A stretch of DNA of 59,332 bases, taken from NCBI GenBank assembly GCA_964243985.1, contig CAXTHJ010000008.1:1-59332 (forward strand), given 5' to 3'. The DNA is from CAIOYC01 sp964243985. Its GTDB lineage: Bacteria > Pseudomonadota > Alphaproteobacteria > Caulobacterales > Caulobacteraceae. The first letter of the stretch is position 1; each line of letters opens with the position of its first letter. This document shows positions 1 through 9,200 of the stretch, one piece after another. Below the pieces are notes generated by a model. That model searched no databases. It worked only from the letters and a program-made list of their open reading frames with translations, and was not told the origin of the DNA. A program made the position numbers and the translations under genes.

Positions 1-584
1 TCGCAACGCCGCCGCCAAAAGTCGCCGCGCCCGTCAAGCCGCCCGCCGCGACCACGCCACCGGCCACACCCACTCCGCCGCCGTCAGCGACGCCTGCGGC
101 CGCCCCATTGCCGCCCAACGCGATTTTGGCCCAGGCGCCGATCGCCTCCAGTGGCGATGAGGCGGCCTCCAAACCCGCCGCGCCCAAGGCGGATGCTGCA
201 AAGCCCGCCGCGACGCCGGAGCCGCCCAAGCCTCCCCCCGAACCGCTGAAGCGGCCCCGCTACAACGCCGCCATCTTGCAGGGCGTGGACAAGATCACCG
301 CCGAGACCCTTCGCTTCGAGGCCAAGGTGGGCGAACCGGTGCGCTACAAGGGTCTGATCCTGACCGTCCGCGCCTGCGAAACCACGGCGACGGACGAGGA
401 CATCACCGACGACATCGCTCACCTTGAGGTGCAGTCCCAGCCTGAGGTGCTGCCCGGCCGCGCCGCCGCAGCCCCCCGGCAGGTGTTCAAAGGCTGGATG
501 TTCGCCTCGTCCCCGACGCTGCATCCATTCGAGCATCCGGTCTATGACCTGTGGCTGATCGCCTGCAGGACGGTGGGGACTTAA
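1..584 (+). CDS. DUF2155 domain protein, 3' part
   Basis: The reading frame is open from base 3 at the window edge, so the start lies upstream; the first Met, at 108, is internal. What is visible is a long Pro/Ala/Lys-rich linker followed by a compact C-terminal domain of about 90 residues ending in a stretch with FKGWMFASSP and HPVYDLWLIAC. These are hallmarks of DUF2155, a family of alphaproteobacterial envelope proteins of unknown role, usually with an N-terminal signal peptide (not visible here). The stop TAA (582-584) shares the palindrome TTAA with the stop of the convergent transporter gene. Family assignment is fairly sure; function is unknown. Confidence 0.8.
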   Translation, partial: ATPPPKVAAPVKPPAATTPPATPTPPPSATPAAAPLPPNAILAQAPIASSGDEAASKPAAPKADAAKPAATPEPPKPPPEPLKRPRYNAAILQGVDKITAETLRFEAKVGEPVRYKGLILTVRACETTATDEDITDDIAHLEVQSQPEVLPGRAAAAPRQVFKGWMFASSPTLHPFEHPVYDLWLIACRTVGT

Positions 585-1999
585 AGCCGGTCAGGTTCGG
601 CAATCGCTTCAACCGCTTCCGGATCGACGGTGGGCGCCAGGATGCGGCCGAAGACGAGGCTGGACAGCAGGAGCGCCACTGCGCCTGCCGCCACCAATCC
701 GGCGTGAAGGAACCAGAATGAGGTCCCGCCAAGCTTCTCCAACAGCCCGCCCAGCCAGCCCACCATCATGTTGGCGATGAAGAGGTGCAGGTAATAGACC
801 CCGATCATCACCCCGCCCACCGCCCTCGGCGAAGCGCGGGAAAAAAGGGCGAGGCCGACCGGGAAGACGTTGGCGAAGCCTATGTCGTTGATGATGTGGA
901 AGGCGAAGGCCCAGCCGATCCCCACCTTGTGTCCCGTCAACGCCTCCTGGGCGCTAGCCAGGGCCAAAGCCAGGGGCGCGAAGGCGGAGATCGCGGCGCC
1001 GATCACCACCTTGTTGATCTCCGACGGCTCGCGCCGCCGCGTCGCCCACCAGCGCCAGAAGCTCAGGGACAGGAGCATCATCGCCGTGGAGATGAAGGCG
1101 TCCAGCGAGACGAGCCAGGTGACGGGCAAGAACTGGCCGAAGAACACCAGGTTGTAGTGGGCGTCGCCCCACACCAGGTAGGCGTTGAAAATCTCCTGAT
1201 TGCCTAGAGCCGAGATCGCCAGGACGGGAAGCAGGGCGACGAGGACGAGGATGGTCTTGCCCTCGCCCTTCGCCAGCTTCGCCTTTGGAGTCTTCGCGGC
1301 TCGACCAAGCTTGACGTCGGCGGGCAGCCAGCGGCGGCCGGAGAGATAGACGGCTAGGCCGAGCAACATGCCGACCCCGGCGGCCCCAAAGCCCCAATGC
1401 CAGGCGATCTTCTGACCGAGGGTGCCGCAGACCAGGGGCGAGACGATCACGGCGGTACTGATGCCGATATAATAGATCTGGAAGGCGTCGGCGCGGCGAA
1501 GATCACCCGGCGCGTAAAGCTCGCCCACTTGGCTGGCGATATTGCCCTTGAAACAGCCGACGCCGACGAGGAGGCAGGCCAAGGCGAGAAGGAACGACGC
1601 CTCGAACGCCATCAGGAAGTGGCCCAACGCCATCAGGATCGCGCCGAGGGTGATGGTAGAGGTGCGCCCAAGGACGCGGTCGGCGATGAAACCGCCGGCG
1701 ATCGGCGTCAGGTAAACCCCGCCCGCGTAAAGCCCGAAGATCGCCGAGGCCAGGGCGGCGGGCGAAAGGGGACCATAAACATGCTCGATCCCGGCCCGAA
1801 ACGCCCCAAACCCCGTCACATGTTCTACATGGCCTGGAAGCAGCAGCTTCTGGCCCATGTAGAGCACCAAAAGCGCCTGCATCCCGTAGTAGGAGAACCG
1901 CTCCCAAGCCTCAGCGAACACCAGATAGCCGAGACCGCGGGGGTGGCCGAAGAAGCCTCTCACGCGCGGCGCTTTGACCAGAACCGTATCTGTCGCCAT
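581..1999 (-). CDS. POT/PTR-family MFS peptide transporter
   Basis: A multispanning inner-membrane protein of 472 residues from the start chosen here. The N-terminus carries the proton-dependent oligopeptide transporter signature (ERFSYYGMQALL), followed by a YLTPIAGGFIADR loop typical of the family. By family it would import di- or tripeptides or related solutes with protons. The frame is open to 2119, but the ATG at 1999 is preferred because a clean GGAGG lies just upstream and the extra 40 residues look non-coding. It is monocistronic and convergent with the DUF2155 gene. Family is confident; substrate is inferred. Confidence 0.88.
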   Translation of the reverse strand: MATDTVLVKAPRVRGFFGHPRGLGYLVFAEAWERFSYYGMQALLVLYMGQKLLLPGHVEHVTGFGAFRAGIEHVYGPLSPAALASAIFGLYAGGVYLTPIAGGFIADRVLGRTSTITLGAILMALGHFLMAFEASFLLALACLLVGVGCFKGNIASQVGELYAPGDLRRADAFQIYYIGISTAVIVSPLVCGTLGQKIAWHWGFGAAGVGMLLGLAVYLSGRRWLPADVKLGRAAKTPKAKLAKGEGKTILVLVALLPVLAISALGNQEIFNAYLVWGDAHYNLVFFGQFLPVTWLVSLDAFISTAMMLLSLSFWRWWATRRREPSEINKVVIGAAISAFAPLALALASAQEALTGHKVGIGWAFAFHIINDIGFANVFPVGLALFSRASPRAVGGVMIGVYYLHLFIANMMVGWLGGLLEKLGGTSFWFLHAGLVAAGAVALLLSSLVFGRILAPTVDPEAVEAIAEPDRL

Positions 2000-2177
2000 G
2001 AGACCTCCAAGGATCGCCAGCACGCAGCATCGCGGTTGAACGGCGGATGCGCAATTACTTGGCTTGCAGACAATAAAAATGCGTCCCGACCATCGCCTGA
2101 AGATTGCGGCTTTTCGCAAGTCCGTGCATCGTGTAGAGCCACGCCGCTAAAGGCTCTAAGGACTCAGGACGACGATA

Positions 2178-2753
2178 ATGCCCACGGGTACGGTAAAATG
2201 GTTCAACCCCACCAAGGGGTTCGGGTTTATTGAGCCCGAGGATGGCGGCGCGGATATTTTCGTCCACATCTCAGCGGTCGAACAGGCGGGGCTTTCAGCC
2301 CTGCAGGACGGCCAAAAGGTCAGCTACGAGCGCGAAGCGGATCGCACCGGCAAGTATAGCGCCAGCGCGCTGGAAGTGCTCGGCGGCGGCGAGGCGCCCG
2401 CACCCCGCGCCCCGCGCCCGCCTCCGGGCGGCGGCGGCGGCGGCGGTTTCCGTCCCCGCGACGACGGCGGCTCGCGCGAGACCCAAGGGTCCGGCGAAGG
2501 CGTAGTCAAGTGGTTCAACCAGACCAAGGGCTTCGGCTTCATCGTCCCCAACGACGGCGGCGAGGACCTGTTCGTCCATATTTCCGCTGTGGAGGCCGCC
2601 GGCCTTCGCGGGTTGGATGAAGGGCAGACGGTCGGCTACGACCTGGAGCTTGACCGTCGCAAGGGCAAGACCTCGGCCGTAAACCTCCGCGTCTCGGGCG
2701 GCGGTGGCGGCGGCGGCGGCGCCCCGCGCGGACGCCCCCAGAGCCGCTGGTAG
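2178..2753 (+). CDS. Tandem double cold-shock-domain protein
   Basis: 191 residues with two cold-shock domains, about residues 3-68 and 107-170. Each has the RNP1-like (K/N)GFGFI and RNP2-like FVHISAVE motifs that bind single-stranded RNA or DNA. The linker is rich in Ala, Pro and Gly, and the tail is a poly-Gly stretch followed by an RGRPQSRW end, so both look flexible and possibly nucleic-acid binding. Double-CSD proteins are characteristic of Caulobacter and relatives, where such genes act as cold or stationary-phase RNA chaperones. Its start faces away from the transporter, giving a divergent promoter region of about 180 bases (2000-2177). Confidence 0.92.
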   Translation: MPTGTVKWFNPTKGFGFIEPEDGGADIFVHISAVEQAGLSALQDGQKVSYEREADRTGKYSASALEVLGGGEAPAPRAPRPPPGGGGGGGFRPRDDGGSRETQGSGEGVVKWFNQTKGFGFIVPNDGGEDLFVHISAVEAAGLRGLDEGQTVGYDLELDRRKGKTSAVNLRVSGGGGGGGGAPRGRPQSRW

Positions 2754-2799
2754 CCAACACGCGTGGTGGTCGGTAGACGCCCGCCCCTTGTGCAGACGT

Positions 2800-3684
2800 C
2801 TAAGCTTTTAAGCTGATCGATAGGGTGATGAGGCGCGCCTCGCCAGGCGCGACCTTGAACACGCCTGGCTTTTCGCGGAAATCCCCGTGGAACCCTTGCG
2901 GGTCCGCGATCCCGTGCCAGGGTTCGATGCAGATGTACGGCGCGCCCGGCTTGGTCCAGACGCCGAGATAGGGCGTATCTGGGAATGCGAAATCCAGCCT
3001 TGGGCCTGATGGGGCGCCATAGATCACGCTTCCGCTTTTGAGCTGGTCGAAGATGATCGCATCATCCTCGAAGAGCGAATCCTTCAGCGTCAGGTGACTG
3101 CCGTCGACCGGCGTCGGATAGGTCTGAGGCACGACCACGCCTTCAGCATCGATGCGCCGGATCGGGGCGGGCTCATCCTGCGGAAAGGTCAAGCCATGGT
3201 CCCCGCGGGCTTCGCCGTAGGGCAGGGGCCAACGGAGCGCAGGGTGGAAGCCGAAGCTGGCCGGCATGGACGCCTCGCCATGATTTTGCACCGAAGCGGT
3301 GACGCTCAGCGCCGCACCGTCCACCGCGAAGGTCAGGTCGAGCGCGAACTCGAAAGGATAAACGGCCCGCGTCTCGTTGCTGGCGGAGAGGCGGAAGGTG
3401 GCGGACGTGGGTGTTTGCGCCACGACCTGGAACAAGCTGTGCCGGGCGAAGCCGTGCTTGGGCATGGGGTAGACCGTCCCGCCCAGCCGATAGCGGCCCT
3501 CCACCAACATGCCGACGATGGGAAAGAGGATGGGCGCCCGCCCGGTCCAGATCGCGGGATCTCCGTCCCAGAGTAGGTCGCGATCATCGCCGTCGCGGAG
3601 CGCATGAAGCTGAGCCCCCAGCGGGTTGATCTCGGCGCTGAAGCCGTCGGACTTGATGGAGACGATCGTTCGATCATCGCTCAT
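2800..3684 (-). CDS. Aldose 1-epimerase family protein (LacX-like)
   Basis: 294 residues from the ATG at 3684. The protein has the galactose-mutarotase fold signals: an ILFPIVGML segment near the N-terminus, the catalytic His in FGFHPALRWP and the catalytic Glu in YICIEPWHG. The family interconverts alpha and beta anomers of sugars or related compounds; the substrate cannot be read from sequence. The frame continues upstream to 3981, but that part is antisense-like and overlaps the permease gene, so it is rejected. It is the last gene of a three-gene minus-strand unit, 11 bases after the ABC permease. A link between epimerase and exporter is only suggested by position. Confidence 0.87.
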   Translation of the reverse strand: MSDDRTIVSIKSDGFSAEINPLGAQLHALRDGDDRDLLWDGDPAIWTGRAPILFPIVGMLVEGRYRLGGTVYPMPKHGFARHSLFQVVAQTPTSATFRLSASNETRAVYPFEFALDLTFAVDGAALSVTASVQNHGEASMPASFGFHPALRWPLPYGEARGDHGLTFPQDEPAPIRRIDAEGVVVPQTYPTPVDGSHLTLKDSLFEDDAIIFDQLKSGSVIYGAPSGPRLDFAFPDTPYLGVWTKPGAPYICIEPWHGIADPQGFHGDFREKPGVFKVAPGEARLITLSISLKA

Positions 3685-3695
3685 GAGGTCTGCTC

Positions 3696-4457
3696 TCAGG
3701 TTCGGAGGCGATAGCCGGTCTTGAACACCCACCAGATGCCGCCGAGGCAGGCGAGCATGAACAGCAGTGTCATGCCAAGGCTGATCGCGACCCCAACGTC
3801 TGAAACCCCGTAGAAGCTCCAACGGAATCCCGAAACCAGATAGACCACCGGGTTGAAGAGGGTGATCTTGCGCCAGATCGGCGGCAACATGCTTATGGAA
3901 TAGAAGCTGCCGCCCAGGAACGTCAGGGGCGTGATGATCAGGATCGGTACGATCTGCAGCTTCTCGAAGCCGTCGGCCCATACCCCAATGATGAAACCGA
4001 ACAGACTGAAGCTGACGGCGGTCAAGACAAGGAAGGCCGCCATCCAGAACGGGTGCATGATGTTAAACGGCACGAACAGGCGCGCGGTGATCAGGATGAT
4101 GCCGCCGAGGAGGATAGACTTGGTGGCCGCCGCCCCCACATAACCGATCACCGCCTCGATCCAGGAGACCGGCGCGGAGAGAAGCTCGTAAATCGTGCCG
4201 GCCCATTTTGGCATGTAGATGCCGAAGGAGGCGTTCGACAGGCTCTCGGTCAGCACGCTCAGCATCATCAGCCCCGGCACGATGAAGGCGCCGTAGCTGA
4301 TCCCGTTGATGGCGGCCATGTGCGAGCCGATGGCCGAGCCGAACACCACAAAATAGAGCGAGGTCGAGATCACCGGCGCCAGAATGCTTTGCATCAGGGT
4401 GCGAAACCAGCGGGACAGTTCAAACCAATAGATGGCGCGGATGGCGTAGAGATTCAT
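3696..4457 (-). CDS. ABC-2 type transporter permease (YadH-like)
   Basis: 253 residues with about six hydrophobic segments and the ABC-2 permease pattern, including an IVPGLMML segment and a conserved GGSFYSISMLPP motif near the last third, typical of the YadH/NodJ branch. It should form the membrane channel of an exporter with the ATPase encoded 10 bases upstream. The exported substrate is not known; relatives are variously linked to drug, polysaccharide or lipid export. Both genes are on the minus strand and are almost certainly co-transcribed. Confidence 0.92.
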   Translation of the reverse strand: MNLYAIRAIYWFELSRWFRTLMQSILAPVISTSLYFVVFGSAIGSHMAAINGISYGAFIVPGLMMLSVLTESLSNASFGIYMPKWAGTIYELLSAPVSWIEAVIGYVGAAATKSILLGGIILITARLFVPFNIMHPFWMAAFLVLTAVSFSLFGFIIGVWADGFEKLQIVPILIITPLTFLGGSFYSISMLPPIWRKITLFNPVVYLVSGFRWSFYGVSDVGVAISLGMTLLFMLACLGGIWWVFKTGYRLRT

Positions 4458-4467
4458 GATCGCCCCC

Positions 4468-5391
4468 TTATTTCGCGCTGACGAGGCTGACGAAGATGTC
4501 TTCGAGGGAGCTCTGCTTGGTCTGCAAGTCCTTGAAGTCCACCCCCGAGGCGGCCAGCTGACGCATCAGGCCAACGATGCCCGTGCCTTCGTGCCGGGCG
4601 TCGAAGGTGTAGGTGATCTCCGTCCCGTCCGCCGAGAGCGCCAGGTCGAACGCGGCCAGTTCGGGCGGGATCGCCGACAATGGATGCTGGAGCTGCAGCC
4701 TCAGTTCCTTCTTCCCGAGTTTCTCCATCAAAACCGCCTTGTCCTCCACCAGGATGATCTCGCCCTTGGAGATCACGCCGATGCGGTCGGCCAACTCTTC
4801 CGCCTCGTCGATGTAGTGAGTGGTGAGGATGATGGTGACGCCGTCATCGCGGAGTTTTCGCACCATGGCCCACATGTCGCGGCGTAGCTCCACATCCACG
4901 CCGGCGGTGGGTTCGTCCAGGAAGAGGATGCGCGGCTGGTGCGAGAGGGCCTTGGCGATCATCACCCGGCGCTTCATGCCGCCGGAGAGCGCCATGATCT
5001 TGCTGTCCTTCTTATCCCAGAGGGACAGATCTTTCAGCATCTGTTCGAGATAGGCCTTGTCCGGCGCCTTGCCGAAAAGACCGCGGCTGAAGTTCACCGT
5101 GGTCCAGACAGTCTCAAAAGCGTCGGTGCTCAGTTCCTGCGGCACGAGGCCGATCTTGGAGCGGGCGGCGCGGTAATCTGCGGCGATGTCGTGTCCGTCG
5201 GCGGTCACCTTGCCGCCGGTTGCGTTGACGATGCCGCAGACGATGGAGATGAGGGTGGTCTTGCCGGCGCCATTAGGACCGAGGAGGGCGAATATCTCCC
5301 CCGGCCGGATGTCGAGGTCCACGGATTTGAGGGCCTGGAATCCCGACTTGTAGGTCTTGGTCAGGCCGGCAATGGAGATGATCGACGCCAA
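4468..5391 (-). CDS. ABC transporter ATP-binding protein (YadG-like)
   Basis: 307 residues. Walker A is GPNGAGKTT, the signature is LSGGMKRR, and Walker B is ILFLDEPTAGVD, followed by the switch His in ILTTHYIDEAEEL. A C-terminal extension of about 80 residues is typical of ABC-2 export ATPases. The frame runs upstream to 5493, but the extra N-terminus is Cys/Arg-rich and unlike the family; the TTG at 5391 gives an N-terminus that begins right before the conserved ASIISIAGLTKTY. A GTG at 5430 is a less likely alternative. It energises the permease encoded directly downstream. Confidence 0.92.
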   Translation of the reverse strand: MASIISIAGLTKTYKSGFQALKSVDLDIRPGEIFALLGPNGAGKTTLISIVCGIVNATGGKVTADGHDIAADYRAARSKIGLVPQELSTDAFETVWTTVNFSRGLFGKAPDKAYLEQMLKDLSLWDKKDSKIMALSGGMKRRVMIAKALSHQPRILFLDEPTAGVDVELRRDMWAMVRKLRDDGVTIILTTHYIDEAEELADRIGVISKGEIILVEDKAVLMEKLGKKELRLQLQHPLSAIPPELAAFDLALSADGTEITYTFDARHEGTGIVGLMRQLAASGVDFKDLQTKQSSLEDIFVSLVSAK

Positions 5392-5493
5392 GAAGATATC
5401 CGTTTTGGAGAGGATAGAGCCGCGGTTTACGGCGACGCTTCGAGAGCTCGGATATCTGCACGATCGCAAGCAAAAGCAAGGGTCGCAAAGCAA

Positions 5494-5519
5494 GGGCGGC
5501 GGCCCGAAGACCGCCGCCC
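5494..5519 (-). terminator. Hairpin with UUCG tetraloop
   Basis: Read on the minus strand this is an 11-bp GC-rich stem (with one G-U pair) closed by a cUUCGg tetraloop, lying 46 bases after the stop of the GlsB-type gene. The following bases are only mildly T-rich (TTGCTTTG), so it may be a weak intrinsic terminator or an mRNA 3' stabilising hairpin. Confidence 0.6.
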
Positions 5520-5565
5520 CGTAGAGCTAATTGGAGCGTTTGGCTCCGGATGACTTTACGCTGGC

Positions 5566-5823
5566 TTAGATCGCCCGACGACGGAAGATCATGTGGTAGA
5601 CCACCAGCACGACGATGGCGCCGATCACGGCCACGACGAGGCTGTAGAGGTTCAGGCCCGATACGCCCGAGGCGCCGAACATGTTGAACAGGAAGCCGCC
5701 GACGAAGGCGCCGACCACGCCCAGAACGATGTCGAGGACCAGGCCTTCGCCGGTCCGATTGACGATCTTGCTGCCGATGAAGCCGGCGATGAGCCCGAGA
5801 ACGAGCCAGGCGATAATAGACAT
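5566..5823 (-). CDS. GlsB/YeaQ/YmgE family membrane protein
   Basis: 85 residues, almost wholly hydrophobic, with three predicted membrane helices rich in Gly (GLIAGFIGSKI, LGVVGAFVGGFLF, VVAVIGAIVVLVVYHMI). This is the transglycosylase-associated/GlsB family, small inner-membrane proteins often induced by stress but with no proven activity. The ATG at 5823 follows a GGAG; the upstream in-frame Met at 5844 is not supported by a ribosome site. A paralogue lies at 29282-29533. A hairpin follows the stop. Confidence 0.85.
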   Translation of the reverse strand: MSIIAWLVLGLIAGFIGSKIVNRTGEGLVLDIVLGVVGAFVGGFLFNMFGASGVSGLNLYSLVVAVIGAIVVLVVYHMIFRRRAI

Positions 5824-6043
5824 GTTGATCTCCGCATAATCCAAAACCGGCCCTGTGTCGGTTCGTGGGTAAAGAAAGGATCAGTTAAGGTTCGGTTCCA
5901 TCAAGCTAGGCCGAACGCCACTGGACGAGCTCAATCTCAGTCTCGCTTCCCATTTGCGTCATGGCCCCGAGCCGGAAGGCCTAGTCACAATAGGGGCTCA
6001 AAAACACGACGCACAAGACGACCTGCCCTTCGCAAGGGGCATC

Positions 6044-6091
6044 TTGACAGCCGTTCCAGAACAAAGCATGAATAAAGAACATTTAGGGTAC
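6044..6091 (+). promoter_or_regulatory. Promoter -35 and SOS-box-like operator of sidA-like gene
   Basis: A perfect TTGACA (6044-6049) is followed 17 bases later by a poor -10 candidate (CATGAA, 6067-6072). Overlapping the likely transcription start is GAAC-N7-GTAC (6077-6091), one base from the alphaproteobacterial LexA half-site pattern GAAC-N7-GAAC (the complement of GTTC-N7-GTTC). Its position between promoter and ribosome site would suit LexA repression of the micropeptide gene that follows. The -35 and the box are seen; LexA control is inferred. Confidence 0.6.
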
Positions 6092-6107
6092 AAATTGGAG
6101 ATTGTAG

Positions 6108-6197
6108 ATGGCTCGTTTAGCCCGTGACTCGATGGCGCTTGCATCTGTGGCGAGCTTCGTTTGGATGGTCTGCATGGCGACCCATTTCACGGGTTGA
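6108..6197 (+). CDS. sidA: SidA-like 29-aa membrane peptide (SOS cell-division inhibitor)
   Basis: A 29-codon ORF with GGAG placed seven bases before its ATG. The peptide starts MARLARDSMALASV and continues with SFVWMVCMATHFTG: a short basic N-terminus and one hydrophobic segment, as in an inner-membrane micropeptide. In Caulobacter crescentus SidA is a 29-residue inner-membrane protein induced by DNA damage that blocks division at FtsW/FtsN; from memory its gene adjoins dnaE, as here, with 22 bases to the dnaE start. Length, membrane segment, SOS-like operator and neighbour all agree, but I could not align the sequences, so the symbol is an inference. Confidence 0.72.
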   Translation: MARLARDSMALASVASFVWMVCMATHFTG

Positions 6198-6219
6198 GAT
6201 TCGTAAGTGGGGGAGCGGT

Positions 6220-9200
6220 GTGGCGGACGCGGGCGGCATCGCAACAGCTGAGACCTTCGTTCATCTGCGGGTGCGTTCGGCCTATTCCCTGCTGGAAGGC
6301 GCGATCAAGACCGTCGACATCGCCGCCCTGGCGCTAAAGGACGGCGCGCCGGCGGTGGCGCTGACAGACCGGGCCAACCTCTTCGGCGCTCTTGAATTCT
6401 CCCAAGCCGCCAAGGATGCCGGGATTCAGCCGATCATCGGGTGCGCCCTGCCGGTGTCGGGGCTGGGAGAGGGACGATCGGAGCGCTGGGCGCGGGCGCC
6501 GACGGTCGTGCTTCTGGCTCAGAACGAGGTCGGCTGGGGCCATTTGATGGCTCTGTCCTCCGCCGCCTATCTGGACGGCGAGGAGAATGAGCCGACCGTG
6601 CCGTGGGCGCGGGTGGCGGCGCTATCGGAGGGGTTGATCCTTCTCTCCGGCGGGCCGGACGGGCCAGTCAATCCCCTGTTCGTCAACGGCAGGCCGGAGG
6701 AGGCGAACGCGGCGCTGCGAACCATGACGGCGGTGTTTGGGGACCGCTTCTATGTGGAGCTGCAGCGGCACGGTTTGGCGGAGGAATCCGCCGCAGAGTC
6801 AGGGCTGGTGGCTTTCGCCTACGCCAATGATGCGCCTTTGGTCGCCACCAACGACGTCTATTTCCCGGATGCGGGAATGCACAAGGCGCACGAGGCGCTG
6901 CTCTGCATCTCTGATGGCGCTTTTCTCAGTCAGGACGACCGGCGGCGGGTGACGGCGGATCACTGTTTCCGCTCACCCCAAGCGATGCGCGAGGTGTTCG
7001 CCGACCTGCCCGAAGCTTGCGACAACACCATTGATATCGCCCGCCGCTGCGCCTTCATGGTCAAGAAGCGCGACCCCATCCTGCCGAGTTTTCCCACCAG
7101 CGCGGGCCGAACCGAGGGCGAGGAGCTGGCTTATCAAGCGCGCGAAGGCTTGCGTCGGTTGCTGACGCTGAACCCCCATGCCGTGCCCGAGAGCGAATAC
7201 TGGACGCGCCTGGAGCGTGAGATCGGCGTGATCCAGTCCATGGGCTTTCCCGGCTATTTCCTGATCTGCTCCGACTTCATCCGCTGGGCGAAAAATCAGG
7301 ATATCCCTGTAGGACCGGGGCGGGGCTCCGGCGCCAGTTCCTTGGTCGCTTGGGCGCTGTCGATCACAGGACTGGATCCGCTGCGTTACGGCCTCCTGTT
7401 CGAGCGTTTCTTGAATCCCGAACGGGTGTCCATGCCCGACTTCGACATCGACTTCTGCCAGGATCGGCGGGACGAAGTGATCGGCTATGTGCAGAAAAAG
7501 TATGGCGCGGATCGGGTGGCGCAGATCATCACCTTCGGCACGCTGCAGGCGCGGGCCGTGCTGCGCGACGTGGGGCGCGTCATGCAGTTGCCTCTCGGCC
7601 TCGTAGACCGGCTGGCCAAGATGGTGCCCAACAATCCCGCGGCGCCCGTGACGCTGGCCAAGGCGATCGAGATCGAACCCCGATTGCAGCAGGCCAAGCG
7701 GGAGGACGCCTCAGTGGCGGCGGTCTTGGAGACGGCGCTTCGGCTTGAGGGGCTTTATCGCAACGCCTCCACCCACGCGGCGGGGGTGGTGATCGGCGAC
7801 CGCGCCCTGACCGAGCTGGTGCCCCTCTACCGCGATCCGCGCTCCGACATTCCCGCCACCCAATACAATATGAAGTGGGTCGAGAGCGCGGGCCTGGTGA
7901 AATTCGACTTCCTCGGCCTGAAGACCTTGACGGTGATCAGCCGCGCCATCCGGCATCTGCGCAAGCGGGGCGCGGGCTTCGATCTCGAGACGCTGCCGGT
8001 GGATGACAAGGCCAGTTACGAGCTGATGTCGTCATCCCACACGGTCGGGGTGTTCCAGTTGGAAAGCCAGGGCATGCGCGACATCCTGCGCCAACTTCAG
8101 CCGGCGTCGCTGGAGGAGGTCACCGCCCTGATCTCCCTTTATCGGCCGGGCCCGATGGACAGCATTCCGGAGTACGTGGACTGCAAGATGGGGCGGCGGC
8201 CCGTGGATATCGCCCATCCTCTGCTGGAGCCGGTGCTGAAGGATTCCTACGGCGTCATCGTCTATCAGGAACAGGTGATGCAGATCGCCCAGATCCTGGC
8301 GGGCTACAGCCTTGGCGAAGCGGATCTCCTGCGCCGGGCCATGGGTAAGAAGAAGAAGGAGGAGATGGATCAGCAGCGGGCGCGCTTCCTATCCGGCGCC
8401 AAGGAACGGGGTCTTGCCGAGCAGACGGCGACATCCCTGTTCGATCGGATGGAGAAGTTCGCCGGCTATGGTTTCAACAAGGGGCACGCCGCGCCCTACG
8501 CCCTGATCGCCTATCAAACGGCGTGGCTGAAGGCCAATGCGCCGGTGGAGTTCTTCGCCGCCTCCATGAGCCTCGACATCTCCAACACCGACAAGCTGGC
8601 CATCTTCGCCCAGGACGCTCGCCGGTTCAAAGTGACCGTGCGGCCGCCAGACGTGAATCGCTCCTCGGCCGACTTCGAGGTAGAGGATGGGGCGGTGCTC
8701 TACGCCCTCGGCGCCATCCGCAACGTGGGTGAACAGGCCATGCAGCACGTGGCCGAGGTGCGGCGCGCGGGCGGCGCCTTCCAGGACCTGTTCGATTTCC
8801 TGGAGCGGATCGATCCCAGGTTCGTCAACAAGCGGGCGCTGGAGAATTTGGCGAGGGCGGGAGCATTCGATTCCATCCACCCCAACCGCGCCTCCATTGT
8901 CGCCGCCGCCGACGTCCTGATCGCCTACGCCCAGACCATGGCGGCGGAGCGCGTGTCCTCGCAAGCCAGTTTTGGCTTCGATAGCGGCGGCGCCACGCGG
9001 CCTCGGTTACCGTCCGTGGAGCCCTGGACTGGACCGGTGCAGCTGGACGAGGAGCTGGCGGCGGTGGGCTTTTATCTCACCGGCCATCCTCTGGAGGATA
9101 TGGTGGAGGTGCTGCGCCGCCGTCGTGTTTGCCTGTTCATAGAAGCCGTGCAGCGGGCCGAGGCCGGCGATGAGGCTTTGCGCATGGCGGGCGTGGTGCG

